Source: Chitinophagales bacterium (GTDB lineage: Bacteria; Bacteroidota; Bacteroidia; Chitinophagales; Saprospiraceae). Taken from it: a DNA stretch of 64,000 nt. Position 1 is the first letter of the stretch, and each line of letters starts with the position of its first letter. Below are positions 42,798-51,448 of the stretch, piece after piece. The DNA is taken from positions 1 to 64,000 of the forward strand of contig JAAFJY010000039.1 of the NCBI GenBank assembly GCA_013299105.1. Reading direction: 5' to 3'. The notes beneath the pieces were generated by a model. It had not been told where the DNA came from. It did no database searches and saw only the letters and a program-made list of their open reading frames with translations. Both the position numbers and the translations under genes were made by a program.

Positions 42798-42989
42798 TAA
42801 GGGCCGCAGATTAAATAAACTAGACATCTTCGTTGCCTCGCTATGCGAGGCTAGTTGGGAACACGGATGAAACGGATAAAACTGATTTACACGGATTTCC
42901 AGCATGACGTTGACCATGATTTTGACCATAACCTTGTCACGCAAAGGGCTTAATCAAAAGTCAAAGATGTCCACGTTACTTCTTTTCTG
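42798..42989 (-). repeat. TGGTCAAAATCAT-family dispersed repeat, short copy
   Basis: In reverse complement this matches 20423-20718 at both ends (TGGACATCTTTGACTTTTG, AAGCCCTTTG, CGAGGCAACGAAGATGTCTA, AATCTGCGGCCCT) with a 28-bp spacer instead of the 140-bp hairpin. It runs 14 bp into the 3' end of the AraC-type gene at 42976-43563 and encodes that gene's last residues. Confidence 0.7.
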
Positions 42990-43563
42990 TCACTAATAAC
43001 AAATCACGGTACATAGCAGGCGAAAAACCCACCTGTTTTTTGAAAAACTTACTGAAATTAGGTAGGTCTGCGTATCCCAACTGCTCACAGACCATCTGCA
43101 AGGGCGCAGGATTGGCCAATAATTCCAATTTGATCACCAAGAGGTTTCGTTGCACCACCAAAAGGTGCAAAGGCATCCCTAACTGGGCTTTGCAGATTTT
43201 GTTGAGGTATTGATGCGAAACCATCAATTCTTGCACATACTCTTGTACTTGTTGGCGGGCATTGTTTGGGCTGGTCAGCAGGCTGAAAAATTGATTCAGG
43301 TGATCCTTGACCTGAGCCGCCTGGCAGTATTGTTGGAAACGACAACACTCATCCCATAGGGCCTGTAGCAGTGCTGATAGTTGGCCAGTAACAAATTTTT
43401 GGCCTTGTAAAAAAGGTTTCAGATCAGGCCAGGCGGCAACATGAGTGCCTTGACAATTGGGACAAATATTTTCAGTCTGGATGCGGGCTGCTGGCAACAA
43501 ACCCACAGACTCACTTGCTACTAAGCCGGAATCGTGGAAGGAACTGCTGGGAGGAATCTGCAT
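42976..43563 (-). CDS. Helix-turn-helix (AraC-type) protein lacking a sensor domain
   Basis: 195 residues from the ATG at 43563 (MQIPPSSSFHDSG). An in-frame extension upstream overlaps the next gene and is not coding-like. The N-terminus contains a CPNCQG pair and the Pro/Lys-rich segment ARIQTENICPNC. The C-terminal AraC DNA-binding domain has VQEYVQELMVSHQYLNKICKAQ and LQMVCEQLGYADLPNFSKFFKKQVGFSP. Small regulator of unknown target. Its 3' end lies within a dispersed repeat, so its last residues come from the repeat. It is the downstream neighbour of the T9SS cargo gene on the same strand, 43 bp away. Confidence 0.82.
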   Translation of the reverse strand: MQIPPSSSFHDSGLVASESVGLLPAARIQTENICPNCQGTHVAAWPDLKPFLQGQKFVTGQLSALLQALWDECCRFQQYCQAAQVKDHLNQFFSLLTSPNNARQQVQEYVQELMVSHQYLNKICKAQLGMPLHLLVVQRNLLVIKLELLANPAPLQMVCEQLGYADLPNFSKFFKKQVGFSPAMYRDLLLVTEKK

Positions 43564-43606
43564 TTTTCGTTTTTTATATGAGGAAGATGTTATCGAGGCA
43601 TGGACA

Positions 43607-44512
43607 TCACTGCCGCACCAGCTTAAAAGTCTTTTGCCGCCAATGTTCTTCATCCAGGATTTGCAACACATACATGCCCCTGGGCCAAAAAGCCAGCGAA
43701 AGCTCATTGTTGCCCTGGCTGGCAATACCACTAGCCAGCAAAGCCCCTTGGGAATTGTACAAATGATAGCGGTAGCGCCCCGGCTCCTGCAGGTTGTACA
43801 GAACCTGCCCATCTGGCGTGTGCTTTAGCAATTCGATGGAGGGGATGGTGGGTAAGGTTTTGGCACTAGTACCTTCATTGATGCCTATTTTTACAGTACA
43901 CGAGACACCACTGCCATAGAGGTAGGTGTCTTTTTGGAAGAAACATGAGAGACCCGGTTGTGCGATGGTTATGTACATCCTTTCTGGCGTATAAAACGGT
44001 CCAGATGCTCCGACGAATCCAACACCTTCGATGCAATATCTCAACATATTTCCTCCAACGGGAAGTTTTAATCCATCAAGATAAAAAGTCCATCGCTTTC
44101 GTTTGCTACCATCATTAAGTGTTACAGTATCGACTTTATACACTTTGATTATATTATTGCTTGAAAATACAATCGAATCTCCTACCTTAAAATTGAAATC
44201 ATAAACCAACATTTCAGGAGATGTAAGATCGTTAGCCTGAAGTCTATACACCCGCTGCTGCTCTTGTCGGAAAAAATAGCGTGAAGGTTCGATCTTTTGT
44301 AAATTGGAATCCGTGGTTGTGTACAATGGAAAGTAGTACTGGCCATTGATCAATGTAGAGTCTTTAAAAAAGGCCATATAATTAGGCCCATGAAACCGGT
44401 AGTACCAGCGATTCTCAGGACTAACCAATTTCTGGGCCATCAGGCTGCTATAAAAGCAAACCAGCATGAGTAGTAGAAGTTGCTTTGCATTAATGGTGAT
44501 ATATTTTGACAT
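43607..44512 (-). CDS. Secreted protein with a T9SS sorting domain
   Basis: 301 residues. A signal peptide (MSKYITINAKQLLLLMLVCF) leads into a beta-rich domain of unknown family (WYYRFHGPNYMAFFKDSTLINGQYYFP) and ends in a T9SS type-A sorting domain (GRYRYHLYNSQGALLASGIA ... FWPRGMYVLQIL ... RQKTFKLVRQ). It should be exported to the cell surface by Sec and T9SS. I do not recognise the N-terminal domain. Two conserved Cys in CIEGVG and SCFFQ could be paired. Downstream of it lies the small AraC-type gene, upstream the remains of another T9SS cargo gene. Confidence 0.82.
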   Translation of the reverse strand: MSKYITINAKQLLLLMLVCFYSSLMAQKLVSPENRWYYRFHGPNYMAFFKDSTLINGQYYFPLYTTTDSNLQKIEPSRYFFRQEQQRVYRLQANDLTSPEMLVYDFNFKVGDSIVFSSNNIIKVYKVDTVTLNDGSKRKRWTFYLDGLKLPVGGNMLRYCIEGVGFVGASGPFYTPERMYITIAQPGLSCFFQKDTYLYGSGVSCTVKIGINEGTSAKTLPTIPSIELLKHTPDGQVLYNLQEPGRYRYHLYNSQGALLASGIASQGNNELSLAFWPRGMYVLQILDEEHWRQKTFKLVRQ

Positions 44513-44625
44513 TCAATATTTTATACAAAAATCAGGGTTTTCTCACAACAAAACAAAAACAAAAAAGACATAGGCGTTTGGACGACAGTTTTTGCCTGAG
44601 GTAGTCACCTATGTTGTTAAAATAA

Positions 44626-44671
44626 ACTCGTTGAGTATCCAAAATCAATCAATTAAAGTAGCTCAACGAGT
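44626..44671 (-). terminator. Terminator left by a lost T9SS cargo gene
   Basis: ACTCGTTGAG (44626-44635) and CTCAACGAGT (44662-44671) form a 10-bp stem around a 26-base loop. On the minus strand it follows the stop of the truncated T9SS fragment and ends in a T-rich tract, so it probably belonged to the former gene. Confidence 0.5.
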
Positions 44672-44694
44672 CCAATTTGCCCAATGCTCAAGGT

Positions 44695-44829
44695 TTATTG
44701 ATTGATGACCTTATTAGCCCTAAAGGTATGTTGGGTGGTTTTGCCCGTGATTTTCACAAAGTATTGTCTGATTGGAATTTTTGATAAATCCAAGGTAATT
44801 TCACCTCGGCTTTGCATCAATGCTGACAA
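44695..44829 (-). pseudogene. Truncated C-terminal T9SS sorting domain (gene fragment)
   Basis: The reverse frame reads LSALMQSRGEITLDLSKIP, then IRQYFVKITGKTTQHTFRAN and KVINQ before a TAA (complement of 44695-44697). That is the typical end of a T9SS type-A sorting domain (hydrophobic strand, then Gly-Lys and Lys-Val-Ile). A TAG lies just upstream (complement of 44830-44832) and no signal peptide or cargo domain remains. It is the 3' stub of a T9SS cargo gene cut at about 44830. Confidence 0.7.
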
Positions 44830-45027
44830 CTAGAAAGTATTCCAGGGTGTTTATTTGCTTTTGCTGCCAAGGTAGCGTTTGAAAAAGGGTACAATGGGTT
44901 TTTGTCTTTGTTACCCAAGGCTCAATTAATTGACCATTATGTGAGGATGTACGGCTTTACTCAATATGGTCGATATTTGGCCATTGAGGCCGAAGCATCC
45001 ATGCAACTCATCACCAAATTTTTATGA
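44827..45027 (+). pseudogene. Truncated GNAT-toxin-like gene fragment
   Basis: After a TGA at 44824-44826 a frame stays open for 66 codons: it contains GCLFAFAAKVAFEKGYNGFL, LIDHYVRMYGFTQYGRYL and AEASMQLITKFL and then TGA (45025-45027). The IDHY block and Gly-Tyr-Asn-Gly-Phe core are typical of the C-terminal part of small GNAT acetyltransferases of toxin-antitoxin pairs. The N-terminal acetyl-CoA site is missing. Its stop overlaps the start of the antitoxin-like gene by 4 bp. The break is at the same place as that of the T9SS fragment on the other strand. Confidence 0.65.
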
Positions 45028-45566
45028 CCATGAACTATGAGCAATATTACCAGGAAATGAAAAAAAGGCTCAGTGATGAAGAAATTGCTGAATCTGCACT
45101 GATTCCTGCTGATTTGAGTGAGGTAGAGCGGGCAGAAAGCGAAACAGCATTTCAGAAGTTGCGTTTTGAGCGCTTGGCACAAATGACGCCCGCACAAAAA
45201 ATCTATGCGGACCTTTTACAACTTCGTTTTCAATTAGAAGATTACGTTTCGAATCCAAATTTTGACCCAGCAAAGGATTTTCCTTCCTATCTCAAGAGCT
45301 ACATCCATATTTTTCGCAAAAACAACAAGCAATTTGCAGCGGATATGGATGTACACGTGAGCCGATTGAGTAGGTTGCTAAAAGGAAAAGAGATGCCCAA
45401 TATCGAACTGATGTACCGCCTGGAATTATATTCAGGTGAACTCATCCCTGCTATACTTTGGTGGAAATTACTGTCGAAAAAACAAGAATTCGAGATTCAG
45501 CGCAACCACGAGCAGCGCCAATTGGCTCGTGCCAGGATCAAAAATGCTTTTTCGCAGTCGGCTTAG
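45024..45566 (+). CDS. XRE-like HTH protein, probable orphan antitoxin
   Basis: 180 residues (or 178 from the ATG at 45030). The N-terminal ~80 residues are helical and acidic. The HTH lies at the C-terminal half: NNKQFAADMDVHVSRLSRLL then GKEMPNIELMYRLELYSG. Bacteroidota GNAT-XRE pairs have this gene order, with the antitoxin start overlapping the toxin stop (ATGA), as here. The linked GNAT gene is truncated, so this gene may be expressed without its partner, unless it has another role. Full length and intact. Confidence 0.75.
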   Translation: MTMNYEQYYQEMKKRLSDEEIAESALIPADLSEVERAESETAFQKLRFERLAQMTPAQKIYADLLQLRFQLEDYVSNPNFDPAKDFPSYLKSYIHIFRKNNKQFAADMDVHVSRLSRLLKGKEMPNIELMYRLELYSGELIPAILWWKLLSKKQEFEIQRNHEQRQLARARIKNAFSQSA

Positions 45567-45723
45567 GATTTAGAGCCTTGTGCACTCTGATTTTTGGGTT
45601 GAACCTGTTTTTCGATAACTTCTGAAAAATGATATACAGCGTTTTGTAAGTTTCAAATTTCAACAGTCCCAAACCGTGCAAACGAATACTCAAAGAACCT
45701 GAAATCTTGCCAGCGAGCTCCAC

Positions 45724-45760
45724 TTCGTAAGTCGTAAGTAGTCGTTCGTAAGTCGTAAGT
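45724..45760. repeat. Short tandem direct repeat
   Basis: TTCGTAAGTCGTAAGT occurs twice (45724-45739 and 45745-45760) with 5 bp between, in the 236-bp gap between convergent genes. Could be recombination-prone or a weak terminator; otherwise nothing seen there. Confidence 0.6.
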
Positions 45761-45802
45761 CAAAAAACAGTTATACAAACCTAGAACTAAGGTTATGCCC
45801 CT

Positions 45803-46525
45803 TCAAACGGCTCCTTTTCTTACCACCTCCCAAGGGTCCACCCCCTTCCAGCTCCCAAAGCTGTCAAAAGGGTGAAAACGGGCAAAAAGCTCTTCTTTGT
45901 ACCAATTCAATTCACGGGTTTTTCGCACCACTGCGCTGTGGTGTTGGCCCCGGTAGGCGTAGGCTTGCAGGGCTTGGCTGTCTTGCCAAAGGCTGAAAGT
46001 AGCCTGCTGCACCAAGGGCAATTCACCGATGCCAATCGAAAAATGCAGGCCCTCGTGGTGCTCGCGCCACATGGCCCGGCTCACTGCGGGCACAAAGCGC
46101 CAAAACTGCCACAACATGCTGGTGCGGATGGTGGCCCGGGTCAAAACCGCAACAGGTGCACTGGGGTCAAAAGTTGCCTGAACTTGGAAGGGCTCTTGCC
46201 CGTCCCACAGGCCGTGGGCTTTGGCGGGGTGTAAAAAAATGGTCCATTGTTCCGCACTCAGTTGGCAGAATTCTTGAAAAATGGCATTTTGAGCAAAAAA
46301 ATCACGGGCATAGGCCTCGTTTTCCCACACACTGAGCAGGCCATACACCCCAAAATTTGGCCTGATGCTGAAGCCATTGCCTCCACCACTGCCCATCATT
46401 TTTACAAAACTCAAACCTGGCACGGCTTTCAATGCCGCTGGGGCCAAGCCCATTTGTTTGAAGCCCCACCACTTGTTGCGCCAACCCTCGAAGCGAAAAA
46501 AACTGAGGCTTACTACTTGTGCCAT
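45803..46525 (-). CDS. Spheroidene monooxygenase (CrtA)-like protein
   Basis: About 240 residues from the ATG at 46525 (MAQVVSLSFFRFEGWRNKWW). The start block, GNGFSIRPNFGVYGLLSVW, the LTRATIRTSMLWQFWRFVPA stretch, and the ending KEELFARFHPFDSFGSWKG fit the CrtA family. In purple bacteria CrtA adds the keto group to spheroidene. Bacteroidota homologs are common and could act on a carotenoid such as myxol- or saproxanthin-like pigments, but no other carotenoid gene is in the window. Monooxygenase family certain at fold level, substrate inferred. Confidence 0.8.
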   Translation of the reverse strand: MAQVVSLSFFRFEGWRNKWWGFKQMGLAPAALKAVPGLSFVKMMGSGGGNGFSIRPNFGVYGLLSVWENEAYARDFFAQNAIFQEFCQLSAEQWTIFLHPAKAHGLWDGQEPFQVQATFDPSAPVAVLTRATIRTSMLWQFWRFVPAVSRAMWREHHEGLHFSIGIGELPLVQQATFSLWQDSQALQAYAYRGQHHSAVVRKTRELNWYKEELFARFHPFDSFGSWKGVDPWEVVRKGAV

Positions 46526-46675
46526 GCGGAATGTTTTGCACAAAACACGGGGGCTGGGCTTTGGTTTAAAGTAGGCTTGAGTTTGGACTTTCCTAGTGTT
46601 TCTTTAGGCCGGGCATGTCTTGTCTAACTGAGTAAAGCGTCAAAATTAAAGTAGACCAATTTACTGGATCTTGAG

Positions 46676-46808
46676 CACAACGAGCGTTATTGTCATGGTC
46701 AAAATCATATTAGAAATCCGTGAAAATCCGCGTCATCCGTGTTATCCGTGTGCTAAAAATAGTCTCGCGAAGCGAGGCATTGGAAGCAACGCAGTTGCGA
46801 TTTGGCAA
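46676..46808 (+). repeat. TGGTCAAAATCAT-family dispersed repeat, partial copy
   Basis: Contains GTCATGGTCAAAATCATAT, GAAATCCGTGAAAATCCG, a TCATCCGTGTTATCCGTGT string and CTCGCGAAGCGAGG, as in the copies at 42798 and 57286. Outer parts found in the long copies are absent. Confidence 0.6.
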
Positions 46809-46825
46809 ATATCTGAGGCGGTTTA

Positions 46826-48592
46826 CTAAAACAAACTCACATACCCAAAATGCACCTTGGGCTGCCCCAGATTGACCGCTGTTCCAGCCCGATTACCTAG
46901 GGCCAGGCTGATGCCAAAAAGGCCTGCACGGGTTTCAAAAGTCAGGCCCGCACCAAAGCCGTAAGTGGTGTAATCTTCCTTGCGGGTACGGGTGCGGTCG
47001 GCAATGCGGCCCAGGTCAACAAAGGCATAAGCGTAGGAATTTTGCCCTAAAATGAGCCGCCCTTCAGCGGTAGCGATGCCATAATGGGTGGCAAAAATGA
47101 ATTCCTCGTCAAATCCCCGCATCAAACGCGCGCCCCCCAGACGGATTTGCTCGTTTTGGTTGATGGGTTGATCGGCTAGTGTGAAGGCTGCGTTCAGAGC
47201 CAGCTTCAAAGTGGCACTTTGGCCCAAAGGAATGAAAGCTTGGGTTTCGCCCTGCAAGCGGTATTGGAAAACCCTCAAGCGCAGGGTGTCGTATAGTTTT
47301 TCGAGGCCAAGGTCCCGGATTTTGCTGTTGACGAGGGTGCGTTTGGAGCCCGCATCGCCCCGCAAGCGCAAAGCCCAACCCCGGCGGGGGTTGAAGCGGT
47401 AGTCCAATTTTTGTTGGCGAAATTCCAGGCCAAAGGCTTGTTGCGACACGTCGAGAGACGCTGGCAAAATGGGGTTATTTAGCAAGGCCCTGGTATTGAC
47501 ACCCAGCAGGCGCGAGCTCCGATTGTTCCAATAGATCTTGACATAATCACCGCCTTCCAACAGGTATTGGATGCCCAGGTCGGCTTCTACATCCAGAAAA
47601 GTAGTATCGCGTTTGTACAAGTTGAAGCGAAAATCCAAGCCCAGCGGCAGGTTGGCCAGGTAAGGATAGTTACCTTGTAAGTCGAGCCGGGGTGTAGTGG
47701 GACGCAACTGCTCGAAACGGGCATAAATGCGCTCGCCCCGCCCAAAACTGTTGAGCAATTCACCCTCAAAAGAACCCGTAACGAGAAAACGATTGACCAG
47801 GCGGCTATTGGGCAAAAGGCCAATGATGAAGTCGAAACGACTAGCCTTTTGTTTTTCCAAATCCAGCAAAACCTTGGCTTTGCCGGGAAAAAACTCCAAG
47901 TTAGGCTCGCCCCGCAATTGCAGGTACGGCAGTTCGCGCAGGCGCTCGCGGATGCGCAAAAGTTTGCTTTGATCGTACAAATCACCTGAGCGAAAACCCA
48001 GGTAGCGACTCAAATAAGCGTTGGAAATACTGACCTCGCCACTGATCAGGAGGGTATCAAAACGGATCAAAGGGCCTTTGTCTAACCGCAATTTACCTTG
48101 CATTTGTCCCGGACTGACCAACAAACTGTCAAGTTTTACCTGCACAAAGGGATAACCCCGATTGGCCGCAGTTTGACCCAATTTTTTGCGAAAAGCCTGC
48201 AATTCATCCAGGGTCCAGGGCTTGCGACCTTGCCAAGAAGCTTGCCAGCCAGCAGCCCTTAGCCACTCTTGAGGGACTTCAGCCAAGTCTATTTTTTGCC
48301 AGACATAAGGCTTGCCGAGGTGCAGGTGAGCGATCCAGGTGCTGTCAAGGCGGGTTAAACTGTCCAGTGAAACTTCGTAATAGCCCAATTTTAGCAGATC
48401 CGCCACATAGTTGCGCACAACCCCTTTCAAGCTTAGACTGTCATTAAAACGATTGGCTAAACTTGGGCTGCGTGGCAAAGGATCAGTACTTTGCACCAGC
48501 AATAGTTGCTGTGCCTGGACCTGAAACCCCAGGCACAGACCAAAGATTAGGCCGTAAAACGGGCGAAAATATTTAGCTTTGTTCGGATTCAA
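46826..48592 (-). CDS. Omp85/BamA-TamA-like outer-membrane beta-barrel protein
   Basis: About 589 residues if started at a TTG at 48592, or 616 from an ATG at 48676 that overlaps the start of the divergent peptidase gene. A hydrophobic export signal (FYGLIFGLCLGFQVQA) precedes POTRA-like repeats (LRLDKGPLIRFDTLLISG, YLSRYLGFRSGDLYDQSKLLRIRERL) and a C-terminal barrel with an F at the end (HFGYVSLF), as in proteins recognised by BAM. The GGARLMRGFDEEF strand matches the BamA/TamA lid region (VRGF). Probably a surface-protein insertase or transport barrel. Confidence 0.82.
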   Translation of the reverse strand: MNPNKAKYFRPFYGLIFGLCLGFQVQAQQLLLVQSTDPLPRSPSLANRFNDSLSLKGVVRNYVADLLKLGYYEVSLDSLTRLDSTWIAHLHLGKPYVWQKIDLAEVPQEWLRAAGWQASWQGRKPWTLDELQAFRKKLGQTAANRGYPFVQVKLDSLLVSPGQMQGKLRLDKGPLIRFDTLLISGEVSISNAYLSRYLGFRSGDLYDQSKLLRIRERLRELPYLQLRGEPNLEFFPGKAKVLLDLEKQKASRFDFIIGLLPNSRLVNRFLVTGSFEGELLNSFGRGERIYARFEQLRPTTPRLDLQGNYPYLANLPLGLDFRFNLYKRDTTFLDVEADLGIQYLLEGGDYVKIYWNNRSSRLLGVNTRALLNNPILPASLDVSQQAFGLEFRQQKLDYRFNPRRGWALRLRGDAGSKRTLVNSKIRDLGLEKLYDTLRLRVFQYRLQGETQAFIPLGQSATLKLALNAAFTLADQPINQNEQIRLGGARLMRGFDEEFIFATHYGIATAEGRLILGQNSYAYAFVDLGRIADRTRTRKEDYTTYGFGAGLTFETRAGLFGISLALGNRAGTAVNLGQPKVHFGYVSLF

Positions 48593-48664
48593 AAAAGCAT
48601 CTTCATTGGGAGTAAGCCAGGGTTTTTGAACTGCGCTTTCTCTACACTTAACCAAATAGTCCAC

Positions 48665-50854
48665 ATGCTCAAGCATCACTACCTTCCAACGCTTTGTGCG
48701 CTTCTGCTCGTATTTTTTTGCCAAAATCTCCGGTCACAACCTGGCGGCGGCATCCAATGGAGCAAAGACGGCAACGCTTACCTTAGCCGGGCCAAGGGCG
48801 ACATTGTTAAAACCACCCTACCCGACCGCCAGCAAACCGTATTGGCTGACAAAACCATGCTCACCCCCAGTGGCCAAAGTCAGCCACTCAACCCCAAGAG
48901 TTTGACCTTCTCTGAGGACGAAAGCAAAGTACTGCTTTTTACCAACAGCAAACGCGTATGGCGCTACGAAACCAAGGGCGATTACTGGGTTTTGGACCTA
49001 AAAAGCAAAAAATTGCAACAATTGGGCAAAGGCCGTCCAGCCAGTTCCTTGATGTTTGCCAAGTTTTCGCCTAATGGCCAGCAAGTAGCCTATGTGTCAG
49101 AGCACAACATCTATGTAGAAAACCTGGTCGATGGCAAAATCACTCCCCTGACCAGCAATGGCACCGATAAACTCATCAATGGCACCTTTGACTGGGCCTA
49201 CGAGGAAGAATTCGACTGCCGCGACGGCTTCCGCTGGAGCCCCGACGGGGCCAACATCGCCTACTGGCAAATTGACGCCAAGAACGTGAAGTACTTCATG
49301 ATGATCAACAATGTCGATTCGATCTACGCCTTCAATGTGCCTGTAGAGTATCCGAAAGTAGGCGAAACACCTTCCGCTTGCCGCATCGGCATCGTATCGG
49401 CCAAAGGAGGAGCGACCCGCTGGCTGCCCGTGCCAGGTGATATTCGTCAAAACTACATCCCACGCATGGCTTGGGCGGGCAATGGCCAGGAGGTCATCTT
49501 GCAGCAGCTCGATCGCAAGCAGCAAGTGAGCAAACTTTACCTCATCAACATCGCCAGCTACAAAACACAGGTAATTTTGGAGGAAAAAGACGAGGCTTGG
49601 GTGGATTTACAACTCGATGCCAACCAAGATTGGGATTGGATCAACGGCGGCAAGGAGTTTTTGTGGCTCACTGAAAAAGACGGCTGGCGACACTACTACC
49701 GCATCAGCCGCGATGGCAAATCGCAACAGCTCCTGACCAGCGGTAATTACGACGTGATCAGCCCCGTGCTGATCGACCAAACTGGGCAGCAGATTTATTT
49801 CTACGCTTCGCCGGAAAGCGCTGTCGACCGCTACCTGTATCGGGTGGGCATGGATGGCAAAACACCCGCCCAATTGGTTTCGCCCAAGGCACAGGTAGGT
49901 ACTCATGGCTACAACCTTTCGCCCAATGGAAAGTTTGCTACCCACAACTTCTCCTCCGCCAAAACCGCGCCCCAGACCGAGTGGATCAGCCTACCCGATC
50001 ACAAAGCCCTGGACCCTAAAGAAAGCATCGAGACCAAACTGGCCAATGCCAAAGCAGGTGGGCCTGATATTTCTTTTTTCCAGGTCACTACACAAGAAGG
50101 CGTGACGATGGACGGTTGGATGGTCAAACCCACGAATTTTGACCCCAATAAAAAATACCCGGTCCTGTTTTATGTCTATTCTGAGCCCGCTGGGGCAACC
50201 GTGAAAAACTCGTGGGGCAATGGCCAAAACCGCATGTACGAAGGCGAATTAAGTGATGATGGCTACGTGTATGTGTCGCTCGACAACCGGGGTACGCCCG
50301 CACCCAAAGGCCGGGCTTGGCGCAAATCCATTTACCGCCAAATTGGCCGGGTCAACATTCGCGACCAGGCACAAGGTGCTCTAGAAACCTTCAAAAAGTT
50401 CTCGTTTATCGACACCTCAAGGGTGGCGGTATGGGGCTGGAGTGGCGGCGGCAGCGCTACCCTCAATTTGCTTTTCCAGCATCCGAATATTTACAAAACA
50501 GGCATTTCGATTGCCGCAGTGGCCGACCAGCTCACTTATGACAATATTTACCAGGAGCGCTACATGGGCTTGCCGCAAGAGAACAAGGAGGATTTTGTGC
50601 TGGGTTCGCCCATCTCTCACGCCAAAAACCTGAAAGGTAAGTTACTCTACATCCACGGCACTGGCGACGACAACGTGCATTACCAAAATGCCGAGCGCTT
50701 GGTGAATGAGTTGATCAAGCACAATAAACTGTTCCAATTCATGCCTTATCCGAATCGCTCGCATGGCATTTACGAAGGTGAGGGTACATCGGAGCACCTT
50801 AATAAGTTGTACACCCAGTTTTTGAGAGACAACTGCAAGCCTGGGGGCAGGTGA
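48665..50854 (+). CDS. DPP-IV/S9-family serine peptidase, exported
   Basis: 730 residues from the ATG at 48665 (MLKHHYLPTLCALLLVFFCQ), a signal peptide. A TTG at 48626 would add 13 residues. An N-terminal beta-propeller (~residues 30-470) contains FDWAYEEEFDCRDGFRWSPDG, in which the Glu pair that binds the substrate amino terminus is visible. The C-terminal hydrolase domain has Ser593 in GWSGGGS, Asp668 in IHGTGDDN and His700 in NRSHGIY. It removes dipeptides after Pro from periplasmic or external peptides. Normal length. It is divergent from the Omp85-like gene with about 70 bp between chosen starts. Confidence 0.93.
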   Translation: MLKHHYLPTLCALLLVFFCQNLRSQPGGGIQWSKDGNAYLSRAKGDIVKTTLPDRQQTVLADKTMLTPSGQSQPLNPKSLTFSEDESKVLLFTNSKRVWRYETKGDYWVLDLKSKKLQQLGKGRPASSLMFAKFSPNGQQVAYVSEHNIYVENLVDGKITPLTSNGTDKLINGTFDWAYEEEFDCRDGFRWSPDGANIAYWQIDAKNVKYFMMINNVDSIYAFNVPVEYPKVGETPSACRIGIVSAKGGATRWLPVPGDIRQNYIPRMAWAGNGQEVILQQLDRKQQVSKLYLINIASYKTQVILEEKDEAWVDLQLDANQDWDWINGGKEFLWLTEKDGWRHYYRISRDGKSQQLLTSGNYDVISPVLIDQTGQQIYFYASPESAVDRYLYRVGMDGKTPAQLVSPKAQVGTHGYNLSPNGKFATHNFSSAKTAPQTEWISLPDHKALDPKESIETKLANAKAGGPDISFFQVTTQEGVTMDGWMVKPTNFDPNKKYPVLFYVYSEPAGATVKNSWGNGQNRMYEGELSDDGYVYVSLDNRGTPAPKGRAWRKSIYRQIGRVNIRDQAQGALETFKKFSFIDTSRVAVWGWSGGGSATLNLLFQHPNIYKTGISIAAVADQLTYDNIYQERYMGLPQENKEDFVLGSPISHAKNLKGKLLYIHGTGDDNVHYQNAERLVNELIKHNKLFQFMPYPNRSHGIYEGEGTSEHLNKLYTQFLRDNCKPGGR

Positions 50855-50882
50855 TGTTTAGTTGAGGAGTTGAGGGGGAGGG

Positions 50883-50932
50883 AAACAAAAAAGCGGAAGC
50901 AACACATGGCTGCTTCCGCTTTTTTTGTTTTT
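50883..50932. terminator. Bidirectional terminator between the S9 peptidase and rplS
   Basis: AAAAAAGCGGAAGCA and TGCTTCCGCTTTTTT pair around an 8-base loop, with a T-run on one strand and an A-run (T on the other) on the opposite side, so it can terminate both convergent transcripts. Confidence 0.85.
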
Positions 50933-50946
50933 CTCGGCAAATTGAC

Positions 50947-51309
50947 TTATGCCTGAGGTCTTTGAAACTTGCGCTCTTTGATACGAGATTTTTTGCCCGT
51001 CAGTTCACGCAGGTAGAACAAGCGAGCACGGCGTACCTTGCCACGCTTGGTTACTTGGATATCTACGATGTTGGGAGAAGCATATGGGAAAATACGCTCA
51101 ACGCCAACGCCATTAGAAATTTTACGTACGGTGAAGGTTTTGGTTGCTCCAGAACCTTTGATTTGAATTACGTCGCCACGAAAGGACTGGATACGCTCCT
51201 TGTCACCTTCAATGATCTTATAATTCACAATGACGTTGTCTCCTGCTCTGAAAGTCGGCATCTCCCGAGCTGGGGTCAATTGTTCGTGCACAAACTTGAT
51301 AGCATCCAT
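50947..51309 (-). CDS. rplS: 50S ribosomal protein L19
   Basis: 120 residues: [11 protein letters not shown], then the family core [48 protein letters not shown] and [15 protein letters not shown]. Full length, complete. It sits at the 30S-50S interface of the ribosome. The gene is monocistronic between a strong promoter box ~140 bp upstream and a bidirectional terminator. The long leader may hold autoregulatory structure, but no r-protein-binding fold was identified. Confidence 0.98.
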   Translation of the reverse strand: MDAIKFVHEQLTPAREMPTFRAGDNVIVNYKIIEGDKERIQSFRGDVIQIKGSGATKTFTVRKISNGVGVERIFPYASPNIVDIQVTKRGKVRRARLFYLRELTGKKSRIKERKFQRPQA

Positions 51310-51448
51310 GGTGCAAAATTTGAATAAAATTATTGTTGGCAGAAAACAGCTTGTCTAAGTGCCTCTTTCTGAGCGGAGTAGCCGTACTCATCAGAAGGGA
51401 AAAAGTGATCAAACTGCCTGCCCTCGCTTACTTTTCGATTTAGCCGTG

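Noticed and set aside
43564-43812. N-terminal extension of the small AraC-type gene
   Set aside because: It is read through the 3' end of the T9SS cargo gene in another frame and contains no AraC sensor domain.
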